A DNA stretch of 64,000 nt, taken from the NCBI GenBank assembly GCA_963793415.1, contig CAWCAC010000002.1, positions 1,736,001-1,800,000 of the forward strand. The letters run 5' to 3'. A model generated the notes under the pieces. That model was not told the DNA's origin. It ran no database searches and saw nothing but the letters and a program-made list of their open reading frames with translations. The first letter of the stretch is position 1. Each line of letters opens with the position of its first letter. Positions 26,583 through 34,998 of the stretch are shown in pieces. Source of the DNA: CAXMST01 sp963793415 (lineage in GTDB: Bacteria > Actinomycetota > Thermoleophilia > Solirubrobacterales > 70-9). A program made the translations under genes and the position numbers.

Positions 26583-28597
26583 GCTGGCAGCTCTCCGTCT
26601 TCACCCTGCTGGCGCTCGTCCTCGTCGTTGGCGGCGTCTGGTTCGAGCGCTCGCGGCCCTCGGCCCGGGTCGTCGCCGCGGTCGCGGCGCTGGCGGCGCT
26701 CGGTGTCGCCGGCCGGCTCGTGCTCGCCCCGATCCCGAACGTCGTCGCGACCACCGACGTCGCCCTGATCACGGGCTACGTACTCGGCGGCCCGCCCGGC
26801 TTCGCGGTCGGCGCGCTCTCCGCGCTGATCTCGAACTTCTGGCTCGGCCAGGGACCGTGGACCCCCTGGCAGATGGCCGGATGGGGAATGGTCGGCGTCG
26901 GCGGCGCGGTGCTCGCGACCTTGACCGCGCGGCGGTTCGGGCGCTGGGGGCTGGCGATCGCCGGCGCTGTCGCGGGGCTTGCCTACGGCGCCTTCCTCGA
27001 CCTCTCGGCGATGGTCAGCTTCGGTGGCGAACAGTCGCTCGACCGCTACCTTGCACTCTCGATCCGAGGCATTCCCTTCAACATCGCCCACGCAGTCGGC
27101 AACGCCGCGATCATGCTCGCTGCCGGACCGGCCCTGGTCCGGATCGTCGACCGCTACCGGGACCGCTTCGAGGTCGAGTGGGAGCCCGTTCCCGCCGGCG
27201 GTCGGATTCCCTCTGGCGCCGCCGGGGGAGGCCTCGCGGCGCTGTTGATCTGCGCCGGCCTCGCGCTCGGCCTCTCGGGCGTCGGCGCCGAGCGCGCCGC
27301 CGCGGAGCCCTCGGCGCAGGCCTCTGGATCGGGCCCGGTCGGCTGGCTGCGTCAGGCGCAGAACGACGACGGCGGCTTCGGGATCTCGCCGGGGGCCAGC
27401 TCGAGCCCGGGGATGACGGGTTGGGCGATGCTCGGCCTCGAGTCGGCCGGCGTCAATCCGCGCGACGTCCGCAGCGGCGGCCGCACGGCAGTCGAGTACC
27501 TGCGGCGGCACGTCGACGACGTCGGCTCCACCGGCGACCTCGAGCGCACGATCCTGGCGCTGCGCGGCGCCGGCATCGGAGTACGCAACTTCGGCCGCCG
27601 CGACCTGCTCGCCGAGCTGCGTTCCCGGCAGCGCGGCAACGGCTCCTACGACAAGCAGGTCAACCAGACCGCGTTCGCGATCCTCGCGCGCGTCGCCGCA
27701 GGTGAGGAGACCGGATCGCTGCGCAAGCCCGCCGGCTGGCTCCGCGAGGCCCAGAACAAGAACGGCGGCTGGGGCTCGGTACCGAGCGGCCCGAGCGAGC
27801 CCGACAGCACCGGCGCCGCGCTGCAGGCCCTGGCCCTGGTCGGCGCCGAGAAGCCGATCGGGGAGGGGGTCCGCTGGCTCAAGCGGGCGCAGAACGGCGA
27901 CGGCGGTTGGGCGCTCGTCCAGGGCTCGGGTTCGAACGCGCAATCGACCGCCTGGGCGCTGCAGGGCCTCGTCGCGGTCGGCGCCAACCCGCGGATCAGC
28001 AAGCGCTCTCGCACGGGCTTCGACTATCTCAGCTCGCGTCGCCAGTCCGACGGGCACTACCGGTACTCGAAGTCGAGCGACCAGACGCCGGTCTGGGTCA
28101 CCGCCCAGGCCTTGGCAGGGGTCGAGCGCGAGGCATTCCCGATCGCCCCGGTGGGGCTGAAGCCGGACGAGGGCGACGGCAACGGCACCGGCGATGGTGG
28201 CGACGGCAGCTCGGGCGGTTACGGCTCCGGCTCCGGCTACCAGCCTTCTTCCGGCGGTCAGCTGGACGGGCTCGACGACCTCGGCGAGCTCGGCGACCCG
28301 GGTGGGCTCGGTGGCGACTACAAGCGCGCGCTCGAGGAGTCGCTCGGCAGCGGTGCCGGGAAGAAGGAGTCTCGCGAGGGCGGGGACGGCGAGGCGCAGG
28401 CCGGCACCGGCCCCGGCCCCGAGGCGGAAGCCGAGGTCCTTCCGGAAGCCGCCGTGATCGTGCCGCCCGAGGAGGAAGAGGAGGCGCCGATCGGCGAGTC
28501 GGAGGTGCCGGCGACTCCGGTGCTGCTCGGCGGGATCGGCGTCCTTGCGCTCGGCCTCGCCGGCGGTTGGCTGCTCTACCGGCGCACGCTGCCCTAG
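26579..28597 (+). CDS. ECF S-component fused to an alpha/alpha-barrel (intrinsic-factor-like) domain
   Basis: A 672-residue chimera. Residues 1-200 are a multi-helix ECF substrate-binding component (RLVLAPIPNVVATTDVALIT, then SNFWLGQGPWTPWQMAGWG). A further helix (about 217-238) leads to an exported region of about 265 residues (255-520) made of repeated WLRQAQNDDGGFG, LREAQNKNGGWG and LKRAQNGDGGWAL units, the pattern of prenyltransferase/terpene-cyclase alpha6/alpha6 barrels, which is also the fold of the cobalamin-binding domain of intrinsic factor. A Gly/Glu/Pro-rich stalk (520-640) and a C-terminal membrane helix (VLLGGIGVLALGLAGGWLLY) follow. Probable role: capture of B12 by the barrel and transfer into the S-component. 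Confidence 0.85.
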   Translation: MSWQLSVFTLLALVLVVGGVWFERSRPSARVVAAVAALAALGVAGRLVLAPIPNVVATTDVALITGYVLGGPPGFAVGALSALISNFWLGQGPWTPWQMAGWGMVGVGGAVLATLTARRFGRWGLAIAGAVAGLAYGAFLDLSAMVSFGGEQSLDRYLALSIRGIPFNIAHAVGNAAIMLAAGPALVRIVDRYRDRFEVEWEPVPAGGRIPSGAAGGGLAALLICAGLALGLSGVGAERAAAEPSAQASGSGPVGWLRQAQNDDGGFGISPGASSSPGMTGWAMLGLESAGVNPRDVRSGGRTAVEYLRRHVDDVGSTGDLERTILALRGAGIGVRNFGRRDLLAELRSRQRGNGSYDKQVNQTAFAILARVAAGEETGSLRKPAGWLREAQNKNGGWGSVPSGPSEPDSTGAALQALALVGAEKPIGEGVRWLKRAQNGDGGWALVQGSGSNAQSTAWALQGLVAVGANPRISKRSRTGFDYLSSRRQSDGHYRYSKSSDQTPVWVTAQALAGVEREAFPIAPVGLKPDEGDGNGTGDGGDGSSGGYGSGSGYQPSSGGQLDGLDDLGELGDPGGLGGDYKRALEESLGSGAGKKESREGGDGEAQAGTGPGPEAEAEVLPEAAVIVPPEEEEEAPIGESEVPATPVLLGGIGVLALGLAGGWLLYRRTLP

Positions 28598-28667
28598 ATC
28601 CGGGGACCGTGGCCGGCGTCGCCGGGGCCTGCGCCCGCACGGGAGCCGTCTGCAATCGTCCGGGACG

Positions 28668-29180
28668 ATGGAGCTCGAGGAAGCGATCCGCACCCGCCGC
28701 ACCCACAAGGCCTACCGACCCGAGCCGGTCCCGCGCGAGGACCTGGCGGCGCTGCTCGAGCTGGCGCGCTGGGCTCCGAACCACAATCTGACCAACCCCT
28801 GGCGGTTCCGGGTCGTCGGCCCGGCTGCGCTCGAGCGTCTCAAGCTGGCCGCCGGCCCCGAGGCGGCGCCGAAGCTCGACCGGGCGCCGACGCTCGTCGT
28901 CGCCTCGGTCGCGGCCGACCCCGAGGACCCGGTCGCGGCGGAGGAGGACATGCACGCCGCGGCGGCAGCGGTCTACGCGCTGCTACTCGCCGCCCACGGT
29001 CGTGGCTACGCGGCCTACTGGAGAACGCCGGCGGTGCTCCGCGATCCGGCCGGGCGTGAGGCGGTGGGCGTCGAGCAGGGGGAGACGGTGCTCGGCCTCG
29101 TCTACGTCGGCCGCCCGATCCAGGAGCAGCGCCCGCCCGAGCGTGCAGAGCCCGAAGCCTATGTGACGTGGCTGGACTGA
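28668..29180 (+). CDS. nitroreductase family protein (YdjA-like)
   Basis: A 170-residue flavoenzyme. TRRTHKAYRPEPVPREDL and LARWAPNHNLTNPWRFRVVG (about 9-50) match the FMN-binding start of single-domain nitroreductases, and the YGRGYAAYWRT-like segment GRGYAAYWRTPAV with GLVYVGRP completes the fold. It would reduce nitro compounds, quinones or enones with NAD(P)H. It begins 70 bp after the B12 operon and is not translationally coupled to it. BluB, the benzimidazole-ring enzyme of B12 synthesis, belongs to the same superfamily but is longer; nothing here points specifically to it. Confidence 0.82.
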   Translation: MELEEAIRTRRTHKAYRPEPVPREDLAALLELARWAPNHNLTNPWRFRVVGPAALERLKLAAGPEAAPKLDRAPTLVVASVAADPEDPVAAEEDMHAAAAAVYALLLAAHGRGYAAYWRTPAVLRDPAGREAVGVEQGETVLGLVYVGRPIQEQRPPERAEPEAYVTWLD

Positions 29181-29221
29181 CGGGCGGCGCGGCTCGATAG
29201 CGTGAGGAAACCGATGCACAG

Positions 29222-30931
29222 ATGCGGACCGATCCGATGATCGAGCGCGAGCGAGCGCTGAAGGAGCTCACCTCCGAGACCTTCGACGTGGTCGTGATCG
29301 GCGGCGGCGTGACCGGCGCCGGCGTCGCCCTCGATGCCGCATCGCGTGGCTACTCGACCGCGATCGTCGAGCGCCGGGACTGGGCGTTCGGGACCTCGAG
29401 CCGGAGCTCGAAGATGGTCCACGGGGGGCTTCGCTATCTGCAGAACTTCGACCTCGGCCTCGTCCGCGAGGCCCTGCTCGAGCGCCAGTTGATGGTCCAC
29501 CTTGCCCCGCACCTCGTCTACCCGACCCCGTATCTGGTGCCGACGCTCGGCGACGACCGCCGCGATATGAAGATCGGGATCGGGCTCAACATGTACGACG
29601 TGATGGCGACCACCCGGGTCGGGCAGGGCAGGCGCCAGCGGGCCAAGGGAGACGATCCCGAGGATCTCGCTTCGTGGGCGCCGGACCGGCACCGGACGAT
29701 CTCGGCCGAGGAGACGCTCGAGTACATCCCGGCGCTCGCGGCGCGCGACCCCAAGGGCGCCTACATGTTCTACGACTGCCAGACCGACGACGTGCGGCTC
29801 GTGCTGACGATCCTCGGCGAGGCTGAGCGATTCGGCGCCGTGATGGCAAACCGGCTCGACGTCACATCGCTGCTCGAGGAGAACGGCAAGGCCGCCGGCG
29901 TCAACTGCGTCGACACCGAGACCGGGGAGGCGCTCGAGATCCGGGCCGAGAATGTGATCAACGCGACCGGCGTCTGGGCCGACCGGATCAAGCCGGATGA
30001 GATCCTGACCGAGACGGAGGTGCCGCGGATCGCGCCGAGCCGCGGAACCCATGTGACGCTGCCGCTCGAGGGCCTGCCGCTCAACGACGCCGCCTGCATC
30101 GTCCCCGCCGGCTCCGGCCGCACGATCTTCGTCCTCCCCTGGTACGGCCGCGTCCTGATCGGCACCACCGACGAGGACTTCGACGGCGACATCAACGAGG
30201 TCCGGCCCGGCGGCGACGACGTCGACTACCTGCTCGACGCGGTCAACGAGTACTTCGACTGCAGCTTCACCCGTGACGACCTGACCGGTGCCTACGCGGG
30301 GGTCCGGCCGCTGATCTCGACCGGCGATCCGAAGAAGTCGGTCGACATCTCGCGCAAGGCGGAGCTGTACGAGACCTCGTCGGGGATGCTGACGATCACC
30401 GGCGGCAAGCTGACGACCTGGCGGCGGATGGCCAAGCAGGTCGTCGATCGGCTCGGTGAGCGGGAGGGCCGTGAGGTTCCTTGCCGGACAGCGGACATCC
30501 CGCTCGGGATGGAGGCCTCGCCGGAGGCGCTGACGCCGCCGCCGCCGCTCGAGCCCGGCCAGCTGCCCGAGGACGCCGCCGAGCAGCTCGCCTTCCGTTA
30601 CGGGCACGCCGCCCGCAACGTGCTCGCCGTCGCCGCCGAGCGCCCCGAGCTGGTCCGCCCGATCGTGCCCGGGCATCCCGACATGCTCGCCGAGGCCGTC
30701 CTCGCCGCGCGGCTCGAGCAGGCGCGCTCGGTGGGAGACGTGCTGCTCCGCCGCACCCGGCTCGCGCTCGTCGCGGCCCCCGAGCTACGCACCGCCGAAT
30801 CGGTGATGCCCGTCGCCGAGGCGATCGGCCGCGAGCTCGGATGGGATGCCGGGCGCGTCCGCGACGAGGCCGATGCCTGGGTCACTGAGCTCGCCCGTGA
30901 GGGCTGCGACCCCGCCGGCGCTCCGGCCTGA
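29222..30931 (+). CDS. glpD: glycerol-3-phosphate dehydrogenase
   Basis: A 569-residue FAD enzyme that oxidises glycerol-3-phosphate to dihydroxyacetone phosphate and feeds electrons to quinone at the membrane. The FAD motif FDVVVIGGGVTGAGVALDAA (about 20-40) is followed by the family signatures TSSRSSKMVHGGLRYLQNFD and a later WYGRVLIGTTDEDFDGD and ITGGKLTTWRRMAKQV. The C-terminal 130 residues match the helical GlpD C-domain. ATG at 29222 is followed by an in-frame ATG at 29237. An out-of-frame ATG at 29214 could start an eight-codon upstream ORF behind GAGGA. No glycerol kinase or facilitator lies nearby. Confidence 0.92.
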   Translation: MRTDPMIERERALKELTSETFDVVVIGGGVTGAGVALDAASRGYSTAIVERRDWAFGTSSRSSKMVHGGLRYLQNFDLGLVREALLERQLMVHLAPHLVYPTPYLVPTLGDDRRDMKIGIGLNMYDVMATTRVGQGRRQRAKGDDPEDLASWAPDRHRTISAEETLEYIPALAARDPKGAYMFYDCQTDDVRLVLTILGEAERFGAVMANRLDVTSLLEENGKAAGVNCVDTETGEALEIRAENVINATGVWADRIKPDEILTETEVPRIAPSRGTHVTLPLEGLPLNDAACIVPAGSGRTIFVLPWYGRVLIGTTDEDFDGDINEVRPGGDDVDYLLDAVNEYFDCSFTRDDLTGAYAGVRPLISTGDPKKSVDISRKAELYETSSGMLTITGGKLTTWRRMAKQVVDRLGEREGREVPCRTADIPLGMEASPEALTPPPPLEPGQLPEDAAEQLAFRYGHAARNVLAVAAERPELVRPIVPGHPDMLAEAVLAARLEQARSVGDVLLRRTRLALVAAPELRTAESVMPVAEAIGRELGWDAGRVRDEADAWVTELAREGCDPAGAPA

Positions 30932-30977
30932 GGAGCCCACGCCCGCGGGGCGGGGGAGGGTTGGCGGCGTCGATCTC

Positions 30978-30983
30978 TATCCT
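30978..30983 (+). promoter_or_regulatory. candidate -10 box of a leaderless promoter (rho-like gene)
   Basis: TATCCT lies 8 nt before the ATG at 30992 with no Shine-Dalgarno between. Confidence 0.5.
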
Positions 30984-30991
30984 GCCGCCAG

Positions 30992-32326
30992 ATGGCCAAC
31001 TCACTGAGCAGCAAGCACCTCGCTGAACTTCATGACCTCGCCCGCGAGCAGGGCGTCGACCGCTTCCGGATGCTGACCCGCGCCGAGCTGATCGAGGCCC
31101 TCGGCGGTGACGCCGAGGCCGACGAGCGCGATTCCGACCGCGATTCGGGACGCGAGCCCTCGCGCCGCTCCTCCCGGGGCGGGCGCAACGGCGGCCGCGG
31201 CGAGCGTCGCCGTGGACGCGGCGGCCGGGGCCGCGGCGGACGCGGACGCGACGAGCGCGATTCCGACCGCGGTCGCGACTCGCGCGAGCGCGAGGAGCCC
31301 GAGGACGAGGCCGACGAGGAGGGCGTGCCGGTCACCGGCGTGCTCGAGATCACCTCGCGCGGCCACGGCTTCGTACGCCGCGAAGAGGACCCCGATGACG
31401 AGGGCGACGTCTACGTCTCGCCCTCCCAGATCCGCCGCTGCGAGCTCGAGGACGGCGACGTCGTCACCGGCCCCGCCCGCCGCCCACGGCGTGGCGAGCG
31501 CCATCCCGCGCTGATCCACATCGACACCGTCAACGGCTCCGAGCCCGGCGGCGACCGCTTCCGCTTCGAGGACCTCGAGCCGACACAGCCGCATCGCCGG
31601 ATCCCGCTGGGCGGCGATTCGCTCGAGGGTGGCGAGCAGACGCTCGTCCGCGCGCTCGATCGCCTCGTGCCGCTCGCCCATGGTCAGCGCGTGCTGATCC
31701 ACGCGAGTCGTGGCTCCGGCCGGACAACCCTGCTCCGCGCGCTCGCCCGAGAGCTCTCCGGACATGAAGATCTCGCCGTGATCGTCGTCCTGATCGACGA
31801 GCGGCCCGAGGAGGCGCCCGCCTGGCGCGAGGCCCTCCCCGACGCCGAGCTTGCGATCGCGACCGCCGACATGCGCCCCAAGGATCAGCTCAGGGTCGTC
31901 GAGGTGGCGATCTCCCAAGCCAAGCGTCGGGTCGAGAAGGGTGAGGACGTCGCGATCCTGATCGACTCGCTCTCGCGCCTCGCAGTCGCGGCCGACGACC
32001 CGGCCGCAGCGAAGCCGATCTTCGCCGCCGGCCGCGAGACGGTCGCCGAGGAGTCGGGCTCGCTGACCGTGATCGCCACGGTTCTCACCGACACCGACGA
32101 CGCCGTCGCCTCGGTCCTCAGCACGACCGAGAACGTCACCGTCGTCCTCGACGGCTCGCTCGCCCGCGAGGGCATCTATCCGGCGATCGACGCCACGGCG
32201 TGCCGGGTCACGGGCGAGGACAAGCTCCGCGACGACGAGGAGCTCAAGGCCGCCCGCGAGCTGCGCGCGCAGCTCGAGCGCCTCGACGCCAAAGAGGCGG
32301 CCGAGCGCCTCGCAAGCGGCGGCTGA
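30992..32326 (+). CDS. transcription termination factor Rho, divergent copy
   Basis: A 444-residue Rho. Parts in order: N-terminal SAP-like segment (LSSKHLAELHDLAREQGVDRFRMLTRAELIEAL), an Arg/Gly/Asp-rich insertion (about 45-110), the cold-shock RNA-binding domain (VTGVLEITSRGHGFVRR, DVYVSPSQIRRCELEDGDVVTG), and the RecA-like motor. DERPEEAPAW (catalytic Glu) and VAILIDSLSRLAVAA (Walker B) are present. The P-loop reads ASRGSGRTTLL, with Arg244 in place of the invariant Lys, and the Q-loop region after Walker B is shortened (no SGGVDSNAL-like segment). It may be a second, specialised Rho; a standard copy could lie elsewhere in the genome. It is convergent with the lipase-like gene (7 bp). Confidence 0.82.
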   Translation: MANSLSSKHLAELHDLAREQGVDRFRMLTRAELIEALGGDAEADERDSDRDSGREPSRRSSRGGRNGGRGERRRGRGGRGRGGRGRDERDSDRGRDSREREEPEDEADEEGVPVTGVLEITSRGHGFVRREEDPDDEGDVYVSPSQIRRCELEDGDVVTGPARRPRRGERHPALIHIDTVNGSEPGGDRFRFEDLEPTQPHRRIPLGGDSLEGGEQTLVRALDRLVPLAHGQRVLIHASRGSGRTTLLRALARELSGHEDLAVIVVLIDERPEEAPAWREALPDAELAIATADMRPKDQLRVVEVAISQAKRRVEKGEDVAILIDSLSRLAVAADDPAAAKPIFAAGRETVAEESGSLTVIATVLTDTDDAVASVLSTTENVTVVLDGSLAREGIYPAIDATACRVTGEDKLRDDEELKAARELRAQLERLDAKEAAERLASGG

Positions 32327-32333
32327 GCGGCCG

Positions 32334-34211
32334 TCAGCAGCTTCGACCGACGCTATCGCGCCGGCCCGCCCTGACCCGGTCGCGGCCGGGTCCACAGGCG
32401 ATCTCGTCACGGCCGCCGCCGCGAGCGTCGATCAGATCGGCGCCCTTGCCGCCGCGGAGGCGGTCGGCGCCGCTGCCGCCACGCAGACGGTCGCTTCCGG
32501 CCCCACCCTGGAGCTCGTCGGCCCCCGGGCTGCCGGCGAGACGGTCGTCGCCGCCGGCGCCGTAGAGGCAGTCGTCGCCGAGCCCACCGCGCAGCCGGTC
32601 GTCACCACCGCGGCCGCGGATCGCGTCGCCGGCGGCTGACGGGGGAAGTGTGGCCGGGGTGTCGTCGGCCCGCGAACCGCGCTGAGGTAGCGCGCAGGAG
32701 CGTCCCTGCCCGGCGGAACCGGACGGCAGCGTGTAGGCGTCGGCGACGAAGTCGTAGCCGGGCGGCAGGCCGTCGGGTTGCATCGACGGGCATCCCGAGC
32801 GCATGTCGTCGCAGACGACCTCGGCCCCGCCGGCGGTGTGGAAGTCGTAGCGCGAGCGCGTGTAGAAGGAGAAGACGTTCGGGTCGTCGTTGGCATCGAT
32901 CTGCCCGGAGCGCTCGTCGTCGCGCCAGCGATCGCTGAGCAGGCGCGAGTCGGCGTCCTCCTTGCAGGAGCGGCTGCCGGCGCAGCGCACCCAGCGGTCC
33001 ATCCAGGCGGTCGTGTACCAGGCGACCAGATCGCCGCCGCGCAGGCTGGCGAGGCCGAGCGCCGGCACCGTCATCCCGGGGATGAACGCCGACTCCTCGT
33101 GCGTGCCGCCACGGATGTGGAGCTCGACCGAGTCGACACCCGCCCGCTTGTAGGCGAGGAAGCCCTCGTTGCCCCGCTGCGGATCGGGGTCGGAGGTCAT
33201 CGGCGCCGGTGCGATCCCGTAGTCGTTGGTGATCCCCATCGCCGGCTTGACGATCTCCGGCTCGTCGGGGCGGGGGGAGGAGCCGGACGCGCACTCGGGC
33301 ACGCTGAAGTCGCTGTCGGCGGGATCGGCGAGGTTGTCCCAGGCGACGATCGCGTCGACGCGCGGGTCGATCTGGCCCGCGTAGGAGACGGCGGCGGCCC
33401 CGAGCGAGTGCCCGGCGATGCCGACGCGGCGGCGATCGATCATCTCGAACAGCGGGTTGTGGGCGGCGTTGAGACCGGCGTCGACGCGCCGGTCCTGCTT
33501 CGGCGAGTGGTCGGTGCCGCTTGTACAGCTCGGGCGCGGGTCGTACGGGCGCGCCGGAGTCGAGAGGGCAAAGTCGAGTGCGTCCTCGGTGTTGTCGAAG
33601 AACGGCCGCCCCTCCTGGGAGGGGACGCCGTCGAGGCGGTCGGGGCCGGCCCCGAAGGTGTCGGACAGTCCCTGTCCCTGGGGGTCGTACGTGAGCACGA
33701 TGAAGCCGTGCTTGGCCAGCGTCGCGGCCTGGCCCCAGTAGAGCCGCTCGGGAGCCTGGACCGAGCCGTTGGTGATTACGACCAGCGGCCGCTTCGGCGG
33801 CCCCTCGGCCGAGGCCCAGACCTTGCCCGAGATCGTCGAGCCGTTGCGGGCGGTGAACAGGACCGGCTCGACGATCCCCATCCCGGCCTTCGCCCAGTCG
33901 TAGAAGCGGACGTCGCCGGCGCACTCCTGGCCGCCGCTGGCGCAGACGTTGCCGGCGAAGTTGCGCTCGGGGTCGGAGGCGGCGATCCGGGCGACCTCGG
34001 CCAGGTTCTCGGTGTCGGCCTTGACCAGTCGCTGCTGGAACTCCGGCGTCAGCGTCACGTACTGCATCCGCTCGGAGGTCTTGGCGAAGTTCTTCGCCTC
34101 GAGCGCCGGGTCGAAGGCCGCGGCCGCCGCGGAGCCGAGCAGCGCTGCCGCTGCCACCAGCGCCAGGGCTGACGTGAGCCGGCGCACGATCGATCGAGTC
34201 GGAGTCCTCAT
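32334..34211 (-). CDS. secreted alpha/beta hydrolase with RTX-like C-terminal repeats
   Basis: A 625-residue exported protein. The signal peptide (LTSALALVAAAALLGSAAAA) is followed by a hydrolase domain with LVVITNGSVQAPERLYWGQ, TYDPQGQGLSDT and the nucleophile elbow GIAGHSLGAAAVSYAG; GGTHEESAFIPG supplies a candidate His. Residues about 515-610 are seven or so GGxGxDxLxG-type repeats (RGRGGDDRLRGGLGDDCLYG), the calcium-binding beta-roll of RTX proteins, closed by two Cys. Such repeats usually fold only after export into calcium-rich medium. The ATG start gives a full twin-arginine-lacking signal. The substrate is unknown; esterase or lipase activity is the best guess. Confidence 0.83.
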   Translation of the reverse strand: MRTPTRSIVRRLTSALALVAAAALLGSAAAAAFDPALEAKNFAKTSERMQYVTLTPEFQQRLVKADTENLAEVARIAASDPERNFAGNVCASGGQECAGDVRFYDWAKAGMGIVEPVLFTARNGSTISGKVWASAEGPPKRPLVVITNGSVQAPERLYWGQAATLAKHGFIVLTYDPQGQGLSDTFGAGPDRLDGVPSQEGRPFFDNTEDALDFALSTPARPYDPRPSCTSGTDHSPKQDRRVDAGLNAAHNPLFEMIDRRRVGIAGHSLGAAAVSYAGQIDPRVDAIVAWDNLADPADSDFSVPECASGSSPRPDEPEIVKPAMGITNDYGIAPAPMTSDPDPQRGNEGFLAYKRAGVDSVELHIRGGTHEESAFIPGMTVPALGLASLRGGDLVAWYTTAWMDRWVRCAGSRSCKEDADSRLLSDRWRDDERSGQIDANDDPNVFSFYTRSRYDFHTAGGAEVVCDDMRSGCPSMQPDGLPPGYDFVADAYTLPSGSAGQGRSCALPQRGSRADDTPATLPPSAAGDAIRGRGGDDRLRGGLGDDCLYGAGGDDRLAGSPGADELQGGAGSDRLRGGSGADRLRGGKGADLIDARGGGRDEIACGPGRDRVRAGRRDSVGRSC

Positions 34212-34303
34212 CCCTGTCCCGCTCCACGGGGGAGCGCGGCGACCGTAACAGCGCCGAGACGGTCAGGACCCCGGTTCAGGCGCTCGGGGACTGGCCCGCG
34301 GGA

Positions 34304-34768
34304 TCAGGTGTTGTAGGCGAGCGAAGCCCAGGAGGGCTCGCGCGAGAGCTCGATCGGCTCTGAGTCACGATCGGGCTGGATGTATCCAAAGGTGTTGGTC
34401 GACTCGTCGAAGACGATGTCGAGCTCGCCTTCCTTAACGCGCTGGTCGAGCCAGGCTCCGCGAAAGACTAGGCGGCGGATCCAGTGGACGAGGCTGCGGT
34501 TGGAGCCGTCGACCAGCTCGCCCCAGTTGTCGTTGACGTGCTCACCCAGGGCGGAGGCGGACTCGCGGATCTCGCCGTTGACGGCGAGCTCGACGAGGTC
34601 GTGCAGCTCCTCGTGTTCGAGCCCGGGCGAAATGAAGCTGAGCTTCACCGCGGCCTGCTCGACCCGTTGCGCGAAATCCTGCTCGTTGAACGCGAAACGG
34701 AGCTCTCCGTATTCGAGAACGTAGTCCGAGCCGGACTCGTAGTTGCCTCTGCGTGTTGCTTTTTCCAC
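34304..34768 (-). CDS. hypothetical protein
   Basis: A 154-residue protein that I do not recognise. It is acidic, with no membrane segment or signal peptide. Visible parts are an N-terminal YVLEYGELRFAFNEQDF beta-like stretch, a helical middle (EELHDLVELAVNGEIRE), and a basic/aromatic patch LVHWIRRLVFRGAWLDQRV. The longer open frame upstream is Pro/Arg/Gly-rich and unlike a protein. GTG at 34768 was chosen because GGGAGG lies 9 nt upstream; the start of the unusual hairpin-rich leader is just before it. It is separated from the lipase-like gene by 92 bp. Confidence 0.6.
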   Translation of the reverse strand: MEKATRRGNYESGSDYVLEYGELRFAFNEQDFAQRVEQAAVKLSFISPGLEHEELHDLVELAVNGEIRESASALGEHVNDNWGELVDGSNRSLVHWIRRLVFRGAWLDQRVKEGELDIVFDESTNTFGYIQPDRDSEPIELSREPSWASLAYNT

Positions 34769-34998
34769 AGTTGTGATCCTCCCGCGGCAGTCCTCCCCGC
34801 CGCGGGCCGCGAATGTTTCCGGACCCACCCTCCCGGGGTCGAAGCCCGCCCGTGCCTGAACGCAGGCTTGCACCCAACCAGGGGTCTCTCGAAGCCCGCG
34901 AGGGCTCGGACCCCTTAGGGGCCCGGCAGGGCCGGGCCGCTCGCCTACCCGACCACGCCGGATCGGGGCGCCGGGCACGGAACGGGGGTTGGGACGTC
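34769..34998. other. structured region between divergent genes (leader or ncRNA candidate)
   Basis: No protein-like frame is visible. Three strong dyads occur: CCCGCGGC/GCCGCGGG with a 10-nt loop (34780-34805 region) abutting the ribosome site of the minus-strand gene; AGGGGTC/GACCCCT (34880-34915 region) whose arms continue through GCCC/GGGC around a GCGA tetraloop; and GGCCCGGC/GCCGGGCC with a 3-nt loop (34920-34938). Together they could form the 5' leader of the hypothetical gene, or a separate small RNA. Orientation cannot be decided from symmetry. Confidence 0.4.

Noticed and set aside
28540..28597. LPXTG sortase anchor at the C-terminus of the S-component fusion
   Set aside because: There is a hydrophobic segment and basic tail, but the preceding sequence is PATPVLL, with no LPxTG motif.
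26066..28708. Minus-strand open frame of 880 codons over the ECF S-component gene
   Set aside because: Shadow of the plus-strand gene; low-complexity Arg/Ala translation and no recognisable family.
28668..29180. BluB (B12 lower-ligand synthase) next to the B12 operon
   Set aside because: Only 170 residues, with a YdjA-type start and a 70-bp gap with no coupling; no BluB-specific feature was seen.
32430..32650. Tandem repeats that might look like a CRISPR or minisatellite
   Set aside because: They encode GGxGxDxL beta-roll units in frame within the secreted hydrolase; there are no uniform repeats or unique spacers.
34800..34860. T-box-like motif GGGTGGGTCC in the minus-strand leader
   Set aside because: It lacks the T-box consensus ACCGCG, no stem I or terminator pair was found, and the downstream gene is not amino-acid related.
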